This document shows, one piece after another, positions 44,502 to 54,771 of a DNA stretch of 64,000 nucleotides. Both the position numbers and the translations under genes were made by a program. The notes below the pieces were generated by a model. That model was not told the DNA's origin. It did no database searches and saw only the letters and a program-made list of their open reading frames with translations. This stretch comes from Oscillospiraceae bacterium (GTDB lineage Bacteria; Bacillota; Clostridia; Oscillospirales; Acutalibacteraceae): contig JAAYOC010000017.1 in assembly GCA_012520505.1 (NCBI GenBank), forward strand, positions 62,001 through 126,000, in the 5' to 3' direction. Every line of letters starts with the position of its first letter. Position 1 is the stretch's first letter.

Positions 44502-45434
44502 TTAATTATTCACATACATTGGAGTAGATAAGTAACGCTCACCTGAATCAGGCAAAATTGCTACTATATTTTTTCCTTCATTTTCAGGGCATTTTGCAAG
44601 TTCTGTTGCAACATGAAGAGCTGCTCCTGATGTTATTCCTACGAGAACACCTTCACTACTTGCAAAAAGTCTAGCCGCAGCATAAGCTTGCTCATCTGTT
44701 ACCGTCACTATTTCATCAATAATCTCTTTATTTAAAATCTCCGGAATAAAGTTTGCGCCTATTCCTTGAAGGCCATGTGGTCCGGATTGTCCTTTAGATA
44801 AAAGTGGTGATAACGCAGGTTCAATAGCAACAATCTTTATATTTGGATTTTTAGATTTTAAAAATTCACCAATTCCTGTAATTGTACCACCTGTACCAAA
44901 TCCTGCTACTAATATATCTATATTTCCTTCAAGATCTTCATAAATCTCCGGTCCCGTAGTATCAAAATGAGCTTTTGGATTTGCAGGATTTACAAATTGT
45001 CCCACTATAATTGAATCTGGAGTTTTTTCCTTGATTTCCTCAGCCTTTTTTATTGCTCCTCGCATACCGTCACAGCTTAAAGTCAAAATGACTTTTGCGC
45101 CATATGCCTTTATCAAGGCTCTGCGCTCAAAGGACATATTATCCGGCATAACAATAATTACTTTATACCCTTTTGCACTTGCAATAGCAGCAAGACCAAT
45201 ACCTGTGTTTCCGGAAGTTGGCTCAATTAATGTATCTCCCGGTTTCAAAAGACCTGCATCCTCTGCCTCTTCTATCATTGAAAGAACTGCTCTGTCTTTT
45301 ATTGAACCGGCAGGATTAAAACATTCCAGTTTTGCATAAACTTTTGCTAAAGCACCTGTTTTTTTATTATATTTTTGTGGTTCTAAGAGAGGAGTATTGC
45401 CAATTAATTCTTCTATCCCCTTAAAAATCATCAT
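44502..45434 (-). CDS. cysK: Cysteine synthase (O-acetylserine sulfhydrylase)
   Basis: A 310-residue PLP enzyme forming cysteine from O-acetylserine and sulfide. Seen: IGNTPLL, PLP lysine in NPAGSIKDRAVL, SGNTGIGLA (substrate loop), the glycine phosphate loop GFGTGGTITG and ITSGAA near the end. It lies 90 bases upstream of metQ on the same strand, grouping cysteine synthesis with methionine uptake. No SAM or T-box leader is visible in either upstream gap. Confidence 0.93.
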   Translation of the reverse strand: MMIFKGIEELIGNTPLLEPQKYNKKTGALAKVYAKLECFNPAGSIKDRAVLSMIEEAEDAGLLKPGDTLIEPTSGNTGIGLAAIASAKGYKVIIVMPDNMSFERRALIKAYGAKVILTLSCDGMRGAIKKAEEIKEKTPDSIIVGQFVNPANPKAHFDTTGPEIYEDLEGNIDILVAGFGTGGTITGIGEFLKSKNPNIKIVAIEPALSPLLSKGQSGPHGLQGIGANFIPEILNKEIIDEIVTVTDEQAYAAARLFASSEGVLVGITSGAALHVATELAKCPENEGKNIVAILPDSGERYLSTPMYVNN

Positions 45435-45482
45435 ATTTAGCCCACCTTTTATAAAAACATATACATATTATAACAAAAAATA

Positions 45483-45511
45483 TTGTAAATAAAAGACTCT
45501 TGTGTTAAACT
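45483..45511 (+). promoter_or_regulatory. Possible promoter of ileS
   Basis: TTGTAA and TAAACT with a 17-base spacer, about 65 bases before the ileS start. Only a moderate match; the spacer to cysK is too short for a T-box leader. Confidence 0.35.
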
Positions 45512-45577
45512 TTAGATTGCGTTTTTAACAATTACAAGGCGTCGAAGAGAAAGGCGTCATTGGAGGTAATTTTAGTT

Positions 45578-48500
45578 ATGTACAAGAAAGTGTCAACTGA
45601 CTTGAATTTCGTTGAACGCGAAAAAAACATTAAAAAGTTTTGGGAAGAAAATCAAATTTTCCAAAAAACTGAAGAAAAACAAGGTCCGGCTTATATCTTT
45701 TATGAAGGGCCACCAACAGCGAACGGTGTACCACATATTGGACATGTTTTAACCCGTGTAATTAAGGACCTTATCCCAAGATATCGTATAATGAAAGGCT
45801 TTCACGTTCCTCGTAAAGCAGGTTGGGACACGCACGGTCTACCTGTTGAGCTTGAAGTTGAAAAAGAGCTTGGACTTGACGGAAAAGAACAAATTGAAGA
45901 ATACGGTCTTGAACCTTTCATTGAAAAGTGTAAAGAAAATGTATGGAAATATAAAGAGATGTGGGAAGACTTTTCTGACACAGTAGGTTTTTGGGCAGAT
46001 ATGGATAACCCATATGTTACATACCATAACTCTTTTATAGAATCTGAATGGTGGGCATTAAAACAAATACATGAAAAAGGACTTATGTACAAGGGTTTTA
46101 AGATTGTTCCTTACTGCCCACGTTGTGGAACTCCTCTTTCATCACATGAAGTAGCACAAGGGTATAAAGATATTAAAGAACGTTCAGCAATCGCTCGTTT
46201 TAAAGTTATCGATGAAGATGCTTATTTCCTTGCTTGGACAACAACTCCTTGGACTCTTCCATCAAATGCAGCTCTTTGCGTAAACCCTAGTGAAGAATAT
46301 GTAAAAGTTAAAGTTAACGATGGATACACCTACTACATGGCATCCGCTCTTCTTGATACAGTTCTCGTTGACCTGGAATATAAAATTCTTGAAACATATC
46401 AAGGAACTGACCTTGAGTATAAAGAATATGAGCCTCTCTTTGAGTGTGGTAAACATGAGAGTGAAAAACAACGTAAAAAAGCTCATTACATTGTTTGTGA
46501 CGATTATGTAACAATGTCAGACGGTACAGGTATTGTTCATACAGCTCCTGCTTTTGGTGAAGATGACTCAAGAGTAGGGAATATATACAACCTACCTTTT
46601 ATTCAATTTGTTGACCAAAAAGGTAATATGACCGAAGAGACACCTTTTGCAGGTCTTTTCGTGAAAGATGCTGACCCGGAAGTAATAAAATATCTCAGCG
46701 AGAAAGGGCTTCTTTTCTCAGCACCAAAGTTTGAGCATAATTATCCGCACTGTTGGCGTTGTGATACTCCTCTTATATACTATGCTCGCGAATCTTGGTA
46801 TATCAAGATGACTGACGTCAAAGAAGATTTAATAAGAAACAATAACACCATCAACTGGATTCCTGAAAGTATCGGTAAAGGACGTTTCGGCGATTGGCTT
46901 GAAAATGTTCAAGATTGGGCACTTTCAAGAGACCGATATTGGGGAACTCCTCTAAATATTTGGGAATGTGATTCTGGGCATAGACATGCAATTGGTTCTA
47001 TTGAAGAACTTAAGTCTATGTCAAAAAACTGTCCTGATGACATCGAACTACATCGCCCGTTTATAGACGAGGTAACTATTACTTGTCCAAAATGTGGTAA
47101 AGAAATGAAAAGAGTTCCGGAAGTCATTGATTGCTGGTTTGATTCGGGAGCAATGCCTTTTGCACAACATCACTATCCTTTTGAAAATAAAGAACTTTTC
47201 GAATCACAATTTCCGGCAGATTTCATTTCTGAAGCTGTTGACCAGACTCGTGGTTGGTTCTATTCACTTCTCGCAATCTCAACTCTCATATTCAACAAAG
47301 CACCATTCAAAAACGTAATTGTTCTAGGACATGTTCAAGACGAATACGGACAGAAGATGTCTAAGTCTAAAGGCAATGCTGTTGACCCATTTGAAGCACT
47401 CGAAACGTACGGTGCTGACGCAATTCGCTGGTATTTTTATGCCAACTCTGCTCCTTGGCTTCCAAACCGTTTCTACGGTAAAATTGTAACTGAAGGCCAG
47501 CGTAAGGTAATGGGTACACTTTGGAACACCTATGCGTTCTTTGTACTCTATGCGAATATTGATAATTTTGATGCGACCAAATATGAGATTGATTATGATA
47601 CTCTTTCCGTAATGGATAAATGGTGCTTATCAAAACTTCAATCGATGATTAAAAATGTTGACGAAAGTCTTGAAAATTATAGGATTCCTGAAGCTGCTCG
47701 ATTTGTTTCTGAGTTTATTGATAACCTTTCAAACTGGTACGTTCGCCGCTGTCGTGAACGGTTCTGGACTCCGGGACTTGAACAAGATAAAATTAATGCT
47801 TATCTAACACTCTATACTGCTCTTATTACAACTGCTAAAGTTGCAGCTCCTATGATTCCATTTATAACTGAAGAGATTTATCAAAACCTTGTTCGCAGTA
47901 TAGACAAGAATGCTCCAATTTCAATTCATCTTTGTGATTTTCCAATTGCAAACGAATTTTTAATTGATGGCGAACTTGAAAATAATATGGATGAAGTTCT
48001 CAAAATTGTAAGTCTTGGTCGTGCTTGTAGAAATGGTTCTAATATCAAGAACCGTCAGCCACTCGGTAATATGCTTGTAAAAGCAAATAAAGAACTTTCC
48101 AAATTCTATGTCGATATAATCAAAGACGAGCTTAATATCAAAAACATTAAATTTGTTGAAGATGCAAGCACTCTTCTCTCATATGGATTTAAACCACAAA
48201 TGAGAACACTTGGTCCAAAATATGGAAAACAGCTAAATGAAATTCGTGAAGCACTTGCAAATCTAGACGGAATTGCCGCTAAAAATGAACTTGATGATAC
48301 CGGTCTTCTAAAACTCACTATCTCAATCGGAGAAATTGAACTTACAAAAGAAGATCTTCTCATTGAAACTCAACAACAAAAAGGGCTCTTCTCGCTTTCA
48401 GACTTTGGCATTACTGTTGCAATTGATACTACTCTCACAGAAGAACTCATTATTGAAGGGTTCGTAAGAGAAATCGTATCAAAAATTCAAACAATGCGTA

Positions 48501-48703
48501 AAGATGCCGGTTTTGAAGTAATGGATCATATTACTCTATTCGTTACAGGTTCGGAAAAAATTATGAATATTGTTGAAGAAAATAAAGAAGCTGTAATGGG
48601 TGATGTTCTCTGCGATGAAATTGTTATCGGTTCCCTTGACGGCTACACCGCAGAATGGGATATCAACGGTGAGAATGCAACTCTTGGCGTAAAGAAAATC
48701 TAA
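45578..48703 (+). CDS. ileS: Isoleucyl-tRNA synthetase, long (IleS2/eukaryote-like) form
   Basis: A 1041-residue class I synthetase charging tRNA-Ile. HIGH box in GPPTANGVPHIGH, editing (CP1) domain around WTTTPWTLPSNAALCV, KMSKSKGNAVDP, then the anticodon-binding helical domain and a long C-terminal region. The length, FYEGPPTANGVPHIGH context and C-terminus fit the IleRS2 type, which is typically mupirocin-tolerant, rather than the 920-residue bacterial type. ATG 45578 is preferred over an earlier in-frame start because GGAGG (45562-45566) lies between them. Confidence 0.93.
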   Translation: MYKKVSTDLNFVEREKNIKKFWEENQIFQKTEEKQGPAYIFYEGPPTANGVPHIGHVLTRVIKDLIPRYRIMKGFHVPRKAGWDTHGLPVELEVEKELGLDGKEQIEEYGLEPFIEKCKENVWKYKEMWEDFSDTVGFWADMDNPYVTYHNSFIESEWWALKQIHEKGLMYKGFKIVPYCPRCGTPLSSHEVAQGYKDIKERSAIARFKVIDEDAYFLAWTTTPWTLPSNAALCVNPSEEYVKVKVNDGYTYYMASALLDTVLVDLEYKILETYQGTDLEYKEYEPLFECGKHESEKQRKKAHYIVCDDYVTMSDGTGIVHTAPAFGEDDSRVGNIYNLPFIQFVDQKGNMTEETPFAGLFVKDADPEVIKYLSEKGLLFSAPKFEHNYPHCWRCDTPLIYYARESWYIKMTDVKEDLIRNNNTINWIPESIGKGRFGDWLENVQDWALSRDRYWGTPLNIWECDSGHRHAIGSIEELKSMSKNCPDDIELHRPFIDEVTITCPKCGKEMKRVPEVIDCWFDSGAMPFAQHHYPFENKELFESQFPADFISEAVDQTRGWFYSLLAISTLIFNKAPFKNVIVLGHVQDEYGQKMSKSKGNAVDPFEALETYGADAIRWYFYANSAPWLPNRFYGKIVTEGQRKVMGTLWNTYAFFVLYANIDNFDATKYEIDYDTLSVMDKWCLSKLQSMIKNVDESLENYRIPEAARFVSEFIDNLSNWYVRRCRERFWTPGLEQDKINAYLTLYTALITTAKVAAPMIPFITEEIYQNLVRSIDKNAPISIHLCDFPIANEFLIDGELENNMDEVLKIVSLGRACRNGSNIKNRQPLGNMLVKANKELSKFYVDIIKDELNIKNIKFVEDASTLLSYGFKPQMRTLGPKYGKQLNEIREALANLDGIAAKNELDDTGLLKLTISIGEIELTKEDLLIETQQQKGLFSLSDFGITVAIDTTLTEELIIEGFVREIVSKIQTMRKDAGFEVMDHITLFVTGSEKIMNIVEENKEAVMGDVLCDEIVIGSLDGYTAEWDINGENATLGVKKI

Positions 48704-48718
48704 AAAATTACTAAATAC

Positions 48719-48752
48719 AAAAAACTCCGCTTACATAAAGCGGAGTTTTTGA
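48719..48752 (+). terminator. Terminator of ileS
   Basis: Perfect 12-bp stem AAAACTCCGCTT / AAGCGGAGTTTT with an ACATA loop and a T run, 15 bases after the stop. Confidence 0.88.
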
Positions 48753-48905
48753 TTTCTTTATTTTACTTTTTTTATTTCCTTTGTTTTCTCTGTTTTGTTT
48801 TCTTTGTTTCCTCTGTTTTTTTATATTTTTCTTTATTTTTTCTATTTTCTTTATTTTGTTTTGCTTTTTCTTTTTGTTTTCTTTATTTGATTTCTAGTTC
48901 ATTTA
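48753..48905. repeat. T/C-rich low-complexity tract
   Basis: About 150 bases of TTTTCTTTGTTT, CCTTTGTTTTC and TCTATTTTC variants between the ileS terminator and the end of the minus-strand LTA-synthase-like gene. Same character as 22555-22796. No gene. Confidence 0.65.
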
Positions 48906-48951
48906 ACCTTTAATTTATTTGACTTCTAATTGTTAATCAATAAACGCCTGA

Positions 48952-50952
48952 CTATTTATCTCCAAATAAATATCTAAAATAGTCATTATTTAAAACCATC
49001 GTACAGTATCGATTTTTATTTCTAACCTCTGCTTTAATTCTTTCTATATATTCCTCTGAAATATCTTCTTCGGCTAATCCTTCAGCCGGTGTAAACACAC
49101 CGGTTGAAGCAATATAGGTTCCTTTATCCGTCTTCCAATCAAAACCTGCATTAAAAACTAAAGGATCTGCTTCAGAAAAAACATCTCGTCCAACCATAAG
49201 CCTTGAATCGAATTCGGTTCCAAAAAGATTTGAAAGTGTCGGTAAAATATCAAGACTATAAACTGGTGTATCTACAACGATTGGCTTTTCTTTTTCAAGT
49301 GAACCACACCAAAGTATAAGTGCTGAATGATCTCGATAAAGCCTATTTGGAATCTCTTGCCCATACAAATTGATAAGATTTGTCATTGCACGAAGCTGCC
49401 CGCTATCATCAAGTCCATATGGAAAATGGTCAGTAGAAAGACAAATTACTGTATCATCTGCTATACCCTTTTCTTCAAGTGTTTTAACAAGATAAGTTAA
49501 CGCATCTTCAAGTTCCAAATTTGCAGCTATATATCCTTTTACGGTTTCATTATACTGAGAAAGATGTTGAACTCTATGCCAATTCTTGCTAGTCATATAG
49601 TTTCCCGATCTGCTATAACCACTATGCCCGCTCACCGTCATATAATAAACGTTAAACGGCTGTTTATCGATATAAGTAGGAACTGTCCCCTCAAACATTT
49701 CTAAATCGCTCTGGGGCCAAGTATTTTTAACAAACTTTTCCATCCCGTTGCCATAGGCCATAAAACCATCTGAATAACCAATAGTAATATGTGTCTTATG
49801 CCTATCATAAAAAGTCCTTGAATTATTATGGTAAGCTTTTCCATAATATCCAAGTCGATCAAGTTGACTTCCCATCGTAAAATAATTTAAATTTTTTGCA
49901 GCATTTTTAAACGACATCCCACCTGCGTTTGGCATCATACCAAAAATGATTTGATACTCGCCACCAGTAGTTCCCGCTCCTGAAACTTGATAATAGTCTG
50001 TAAAATTAATACCTTTTGTTGCAAGCCTATAAAGTGTCGGAGTTAAATTCTTATCTATTACTTCTGCTGCAAAAGCTTCCGCTGTAATTAAAATTAGATT
50101 CTTGCCTTTAAAAATTCCTGTATATTCATTCTGCGATGTAGCTTCTATACTTTTTACATACGCATTAATTTCTGCAATTCTACCTTTTCCACTTTCAAGA
50201 TCTAAATCCATAATATTTTTCTCATAGATTATTTCCGGTTTTGGATCTGGTTTTGGTTCCGTCCCATCAACTGGTTTTTCAAAAGAGCTAGTTCCGCCAT
50301 TTAAATAATTTTTAACATCTAATGGAATTGATGTTAAAAGTCCAAAGCTTTCCACTGAACTTTGAAAATTATATTGTTCTCCAAGTATTAACGAATACGA
50401 TGGACTATATGAAATTGCCACAAAAGTTGTACCCAAAACTATTGCCGAAACAAAAATAGATAAAAGTTTGAATTTTATTCCAAAACCTTCGCCTGCAAAA
50501 ATCTTTTTACCAAAAACAATTGAAAGAACTGCCGGTAAAAGAAGAAGAATTATTTTTGAAATACCATCAAAACAAAAAATTAATATTTTTACATCATCTG
50601 TAAATTCAGATGCAACGCCTCCTGCTCCACCAATAATTGTCGGTATATCATAAAATATTTTAAACTGCTTATATACAAAATATTCTACTCCAAAAAAAAT
50701 CGCCGGCAAAGCAAGACAAATTGGCATTAATATCCTGTTTATTGTTGAATTTTTGAATATACTACATATAAAAGTACAAATTCCACCATATGCAATCGAA
50801 AAAAGTAAAACATAAAGTAAAGCCTCTGAGAAGAATGCATCTCCCGTAAAAGCTTTAAAAATCAATTCATAATAGATGAAAACTAACGGAAAAATAAAAG
50901 CAACCCACTTGGAGTTCCAAGAAGGTAACTTTAATTTAGTTTGAGTCTTCAT
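48952..50952 (-). CDS. LTA-synthase-like phosphoglycerol transferase
   Basis: A 666-residue membrane enzyme of the LtaS/alkaline-phosphatase superfamily, expected to move phosphoglycerol (or a similar group) onto a cell-surface glycolipid or glycan. Five membrane helices (about 15-210), a Pro-rich linker (220-240), then the extracellular sulfatase-like domain: LILITAEAFAAE (metal Glu), nucleophile Thr in SGAGTTGGEYQ (328/329), YMTVSGHSGY and LSTDHFPYG (metal Asp-His). Whether it makes teichoic acid or decorates another polymer cannot be told. Confidence 0.87.
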   Translation of the reverse strand: MKTQTKLKLPSWNSKWVAFIFPLVFIYYELIFKAFTGDAFFSEALLYVLLFSIAYGGICTFICSIFKNSTINRILMPICLALPAIFFGVEYFVYKQFKIFYDIPTIIGGAGGVASEFTDDVKILIFCFDGISKIILLLLPAVLSIVFGKKIFAGEGFGIKFKLLSIFVSAIVLGTTFVAISYSPSYSLILGEQYNFQSSVESFGLLTSIPLDVKNYLNGGTSSFEKPVDGTEPKPDPKPEIIYEKNIMDLDLESGKGRIAEINAYVKSIEATSQNEYTGIFKGKNLILITAEAFAAEVIDKNLTPTLYRLATKGINFTDYYQVSGAGTTGGEYQIIFGMMPNAGGMSFKNAAKNLNYFTMGSQLDRLGYYGKAYHNNSRTFYDRHKTHITIGYSDGFMAYGNGMEKFVKNTWPQSDLEMFEGTVPTYIDKQPFNVYYMTVSGHSGYSRSGNYMTSKNWHRVQHLSQYNETVKGYIAANLELEDALTYLVKTLEEKGIADDTVICLSTDHFPYGLDDSGQLRAMTNLINLYGQEIPNRLYRDHSALILWCGSLEKEKPIVVDTPVYSLDILPTLSNLFGTEFDSRLMVGRDVFSEADPLVFNAGFDWKTDKGTYIASTGVFTPAEGLAEEDISEEYIERIKAEVRNKNRYCTMVLNNDYFRYLFGDK

Positions 50953-50971
50953 TCCCTCACCTCACCCTACC

Positions 50972-50999
50972 ATTATACTATTTTGACGGTTTAAAGCAA
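50972..50999 (-). promoter_or_regulatory. Probable promoter of the LTA-synthase-like gene
   Basis: On the minus strand TTGCTT and TATAAT with a 16-base spacer, about 20 bases before the start codon, which would give a very short leader. Confidence 0.45.
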
Positions 51000-51030
51000 T
51001 TATTATTTTAACGGTTAAAATGATAATAAC

Positions 51031-51057
51031 TTTCGCCTACCGAACCGGTAGGCGAAA
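51031..51057 (-). terminator. Hairpin after mntP
   Basis: Perfect 12-bp stem TTTCGCCTACCG / CGGTAGGCGAAA with a 3-base loop between mntP and the LTA-synthase-like gene. The following GTTATTATC is only moderately T-rich. Confidence 0.65.
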
Positions 51058-51087
51058 CTAATTTATTTATGTTGTTTTTTATAAAAA

Positions 51088-51672
51088 TTATATTATTCCT
51101 TTTATAAAAATTTCAATGCCTATGAATATTAGTATCAAACCACCAACAATTGTAGCCTTATTTGAAAGTTTTGTTCCAAATTTTTTACCTATTACAAGCC
51201 CACAAGAACAAATTATAAAAGTTGTTAAAGCAATTATCAATGCCTCAATTAAAGCCATCCAAAAATTATAATCAGCAATTGTAAAGCCTACAGATAAAGC
51301 GTCAATTGACGTTGCTAAACCTTGAAGTAATAATGCAAAAAAACCAACAGCTACTATTTCCTTTTTCATTTCTTTGTTTTTGATTCCATCAAATGCCATT
51401 TTTCCACCAATAGAACAAAGAATAATGAGAGCAATCCAAGGAATAAATCTTGAAAAAACTGTAAAATATTGAAGTGCTGTATGTACGCATATCCAACCAA
51501 GCAAAGGCATTATACCTTGAAATACAGCAAAGACACCTGCAATACCAAACATTTTCGTTTGTTTCATTGTTGGCTCATTAAGACCATTTGCCAAAGATAC
51601 CGAAAAGGCATCCATCGCAAGGCCAACTCCAAAAAGTATGCTGTTTAGAAAAAATAAAAAATTGAAATCCAT
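51088..51672 (-). CDS. mntP: Manganese efflux pump MntP
   Basis: A 194-residue membrane protein with six segments, exporting Mn2+. Hallmark acidic motifs within membrane helices: AMDAFSVSLANGL (Asp near residue 21) and the internal-repeat equivalent TSIDALSVGF. Length is typical. The yybP-ykoY manganese riboswitch that often precedes mntP was looked for in 51673-51870 and not seen. Confidence 0.92.
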   Translation of the reverse strand: MDFNFLFFLNSILFGVGLAMDAFSVSLANGLNEPTMKQTKMFGIAGVFAVFQGIMPLLGWICVHTALQYFTVFSRFIPWIALIILCSIGGKMAFDGIKNKEMKKEIVAVGFFALLLQGLATSIDALSVGFTIADYNFWMALIEALIIALTTFIICSCGLVIGKKFGTKLSNKATIVGGLILIFIGIEIFIKGII

Positions 51673-51876
51673 ATATAAGTTTCTTATCTCACTTTCAAAA
51701 TTTTAACTTTTTTCATATTTTCTTTTCATTTAAGAAAACGTATAATGTTCATATACAATATATCATTCATACTACCTTTTTATATATTGTTTCACATACA
51801 TCTCTATTATCGCATATTCAATCCATTTTAACACACATCTAAATTAAAATCATTTCAAAAAAACTACCATAATCTT

Positions 51877-51905
51877 TTTGCCCCCCTGCTACGCAGAGGG
51901 GCAAA
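51877..51905 (-). terminator. Hairpin after ppdK
   Basis: Stem TTTGCCCCTCTGC / GCAGGGGGGCAAA with one mismatch, a few bases past the ppdK stop. The minus-strand tail starts AAGATT, so the T run is poor. Confidence 0.55.
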
Positions 51906-51910
51906 TTTAA

Positions 51911-54538
51911 TTATTCTCTTATAGCTGCTTGAGCTGCTGCAAGTCTTGCAATTGGAACACGGAACGGTGAACATGAAACATAATCAAGTCCATGCTTATG
52001 GAAAAATTCTACTGACGCAGGGTCACCACCATGCTCACCGCAAACACCACAGTGGAGTTCTGGGTTAGCTGGTCTACCAAGCTCAAGAGCCTTTTCAACA
52101 AGTTTACCTACACCGTTTTGATCAAGTTTGGCAAATGGATCGTTTTCAAAAATCTTTGTGTCGTAGTATGATTCAAGAAACTTTGCCGCATCATCACGGC
52201 TAAAGCCGAAGGTCATCTGTGTAAGGTCGTTTGTACCAAATGAAAAGAAGTCAGCATTCTTAGCAATTTCGTCAGCTGTAAGGCAAGCACGTGGAATCTC
52301 CATCATTGTACCTACTTTGTACTCAAGATCAACACCTGCTGTTGCTATTTCTTCGTCAGCTGTTTTAACAACATAAGACTTAACAAAGTCAAGTTCCTTA
52401 ACTTCACCAACAAGTGGAATCATAATTTCCGGAACAATATCCCACTCAGGATGAGCTTTTTTAACATTAATTGCTGCACGAATAATAGCTTTTGTCTGCA
52501 TTACAGCAATTTCCGGATATGTAACTGCAAGACGACATCCTCTGTGTCCCATCATTGGATTAAATTCGTGAAGACTTGTAATAATATCTTTAATTGCCTC
52601 AACTGTCTTTCCTTGTGTCTTTGCAAGAAGAGCAATATCTGCTTCTTCTGTCGGTAAGAACTCATGGAGAGGAGGGTCAAGTAAACGAATTGTAACCGGA
52701 TTTCCTTCAAGTGCTTCATAAAGTTCTTCAAAATCTTTCTGCTGATATGGAAGAATCTTTTCAAGAGCAGCTTCTCTTTGTTCCTTAGTGTCTGAACAAA
52801 TCATTTCTCTAAATGCAGCAATTCTATCTGCCTCAAAGAACATATGCTCTGTACGGCAAAGACCAATACCCTCCGCACCAAGTTCACGAGCTTTTTTTGC
52901 ATCTTCTGGTGTATCTGCATTTGTGCGAACTCTAAGCTTTCTATATTTATCAGCCCAAGTCATTATTCTTTCAAATTCACCGGCAATTTCTGCATCAACA
53001 GTTTCAATAACACCGGCATAAATATTACCTGTTGAACCGTCAAGTGAAATATAATCTCCTTCGTGAAATTCCTGTCCGCCAAGTGTAAATTTCTTGTTTG
53101 CTTCGTCAATAATAACTTCCGAACAACCTGATACACAACATTTACCCATACCTCGAGCAACAACTGCTGCATGAGAGGTCATACCACCACGAGCTGTAAG
53201 AATACCCTTAGATGATTTCATACCTGAAATGTCTTCCGGAGATGTTTCAAGACGAACAAGGATAACCTCTTCACCCCTTGCTTTCCACTCATCTGCATCA
53301 TCAGCTGTAAACACAACTTTACCAAAAGCAGCACCTGGAGAAGCACCGAGACCTCTACCGATTGGTGTGGCAGCCTTAAGAGCAGCTTCATCAAATCTTG
53401 GGTGGAGAAGTGTATCAAGGTTTCTTGGATCAACCATAAGAACAGCCTGTTGCTCTGTAATCATTCCTTCATCTACGAGGTCGCAAGCAATTTTGAGTGC
53501 TGCTTGAGCAGTTCTCTTACCATTTCTTGTCTGGAGCATGTAAAGTTTTCCATCTTCAACAGTAAACTCCATATCCTGCATATCTTTATAATGGTTTTCA
53601 AGAAGCTTACAAACCTCAACAAACTCTTTATATGCTTCTGGGAATTTGTCTGCCATTTCATCAATGTGCATTGGTGTACGAATACCAGCAACAACGTCTT
53701 CACCCTGCGCATTTACAAGGAACTCACCAAAGAGAACCTTTTCACCAGTAGCTGGGTCACGTGTAAATGCAACACCTGTGCCACAGTTGTCACCCATGTT
53801 ACCAAATGCCATTGCCTGAACGTTTACTGCTGTACCCCATGAGTATGGAATGTCGTTGTCACGACGATAAACATTAGCACGAGGGTTATCCCATGAACGA
53901 AATACAGCCTTAATAGCTCCCATAAGTTGTTCTCTTGCATCAACCGGAAAATCTGTACCAAGCTTTTCTTTATACTCAGCTTTAAATTGGTAAGCAAGTT
54001 CCTTAAGATCGTCAGCTGTAAGATCTGTATCTTCAATTACACCTTTTACTTCCTTCATCTCATCAATGAGTTCTTCGAAGTACTTCTTACCGACTTCCAT
54101 AACTACGTCTGCATACATTTGAATAAATCTTCTATAACAATCCCATGCCCAACGAGGGTTCCCAGATTTTTCTGCAATTGTATTTACAACTTCTTCATTG
54201 AGACCAAGGTTTAATACTGTATCCATCATACCCGGCATAGATGCTCTAGAACCTGAACGAACTGAAACAAGAAGTGGATTTTCCTTATCGCCAAACTTTT
54301 TACCTGTAATCTCTTCAAGTTTTACGATGTTTTCATCAATTTCTTCAACAATTTCTGGATTGATTTTCTGACCATCTTCATAGTACTGCGTACAAGCTTC
54401 TGTTGAAATTGTGAAGCCTTGAGGTACCGGAAGACCAATATTAGTCATTTCTGCAAGGTTTGCTCCTTTGCCGCCAAGAATTTCACGCATATTTGCGTTA
54501 CCCTCCCTGAAGAGGTAAACAAATTTTTTAGTTGCCAT
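51911..54538 (-). CDS. ppdK: Pyruvate, phosphate dikinase
   Basis: An 875-residue enzyme interconverting pyruvate + ATP + Pi and PEP + AMP + PPi. The N-terminal ATP-grasp domain begins YLFREGN and GGKGANLAEM; the swivelling phospho-His domain shows GGMTSHAAVVARGMGK (His in TSHAA); the C-terminal PEP/pyruvate barrel has GLCRTEHMFF, MMGHRGCRL, FSFGTNDLTQMTFGFSRDD and the catalytic Cys in LHCGVCGEHGGDP. Full length. In clostridia it commonly serves glycolysis in place of, or beside, pyruvate kinase. Confidence 0.96.
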   Translation of the reverse strand: MATKKFVYLFREGNANMREILGGKGANLAEMTNIGLPVPQGFTISTEACTQYYEDGQKINPEIVEEIDENIVKLEEITGKKFGDKENPLLVSVRSGSRASMPGMMDTVLNLGLNEEVVNTIAEKSGNPRWAWDCYRRFIQMYADVVMEVGKKYFEELIDEMKEVKGVIEDTDLTADDLKELAYQFKAEYKEKLGTDFPVDAREQLMGAIKAVFRSWDNPRANVYRRDNDIPYSWGTAVNVQAMAFGNMGDNCGTGVAFTRDPATGEKVLFGEFLVNAQGEDVVAGIRTPMHIDEMADKFPEAYKEFVEVCKLLENHYKDMQDMEFTVEDGKLYMLQTRNGKRTAQAALKIACDLVDEGMITEQQAVLMVDPRNLDTLLHPRFDEAALKAATPIGRGLGASPGAAFGKVVFTADDADEWKARGEEVILVRLETSPEDISGMKSSKGILTARGGMTSHAAVVARGMGKCCVSGCSEVIIDEANKKFTLGGQEFHEGDYISLDGSTGNIYAGVIETVDAEIAGEFERIMTWADKYRKLRVRTNADTPEDAKKARELGAEGIGLCRTEHMFFEADRIAAFREMICSDTKEQREAALEKILPYQQKDFEELYEALEGNPVTIRLLDPPLHEFLPTEEADIALLAKTQGKTVEAIKDIITSLHEFNPMMGHRGCRLAVTYPEIAVMQTKAIIRAAINVKKAHPEWDIVPEIMIPLVGEVKELDFVKSYVVKTADEEIATAGVDLEYKVGTMMEIPRACLTADEIAKNADFFSFGTNDLTQMTFGFSRDDAAKFLESYYDTKIFENDPFAKLDQNGVGKLVEKALELGRPANPELHCGVCGEHGGDPASVEFFHKHGLDYVSCSPFRVPIARLAAAQAAIRE

Positions 54539-54585
54539 TTACTACATCCTCCGTGTTTATTATGAATTTTTGCGAAATCGTTAAT

Positions 54586-54614
54586 ACTTTAACATAGTTG
54601 TAAAAGTATTTCAA
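54586..54614 (-). promoter_or_regulatory. Promoter of ppdK
   Basis: On the minus strand TTGAAA and TAAAGT with a 17-base spacer, about 48 bases before the start codon. Confidence 0.5.
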
Positions 54615-54771
54615 CCTGTAATCTAAATTAATTACCTTGTAAAGTTTTTCTTTACTTTTCCTTTACACTTGTCTTACTCGTACATTACTTTCAGACACAA
54701 GAAAAAGTTAGGTACAATTATACAATATAAAGCAACATTTTCAATCTACTTTTTTTAAAATCTGCTTTTTA

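Noticed and set aside
45435-45577. Ile T-box before ileS
   Set aside because: The spacer to cysK is too short, and the GGTGG T-box core is absent.
51673-51870. yybP-ykoY manganese riboswitch before mntP
   Set aside because: The conserved loop sequences were not found; the stretch is plain AT-rich DNA.
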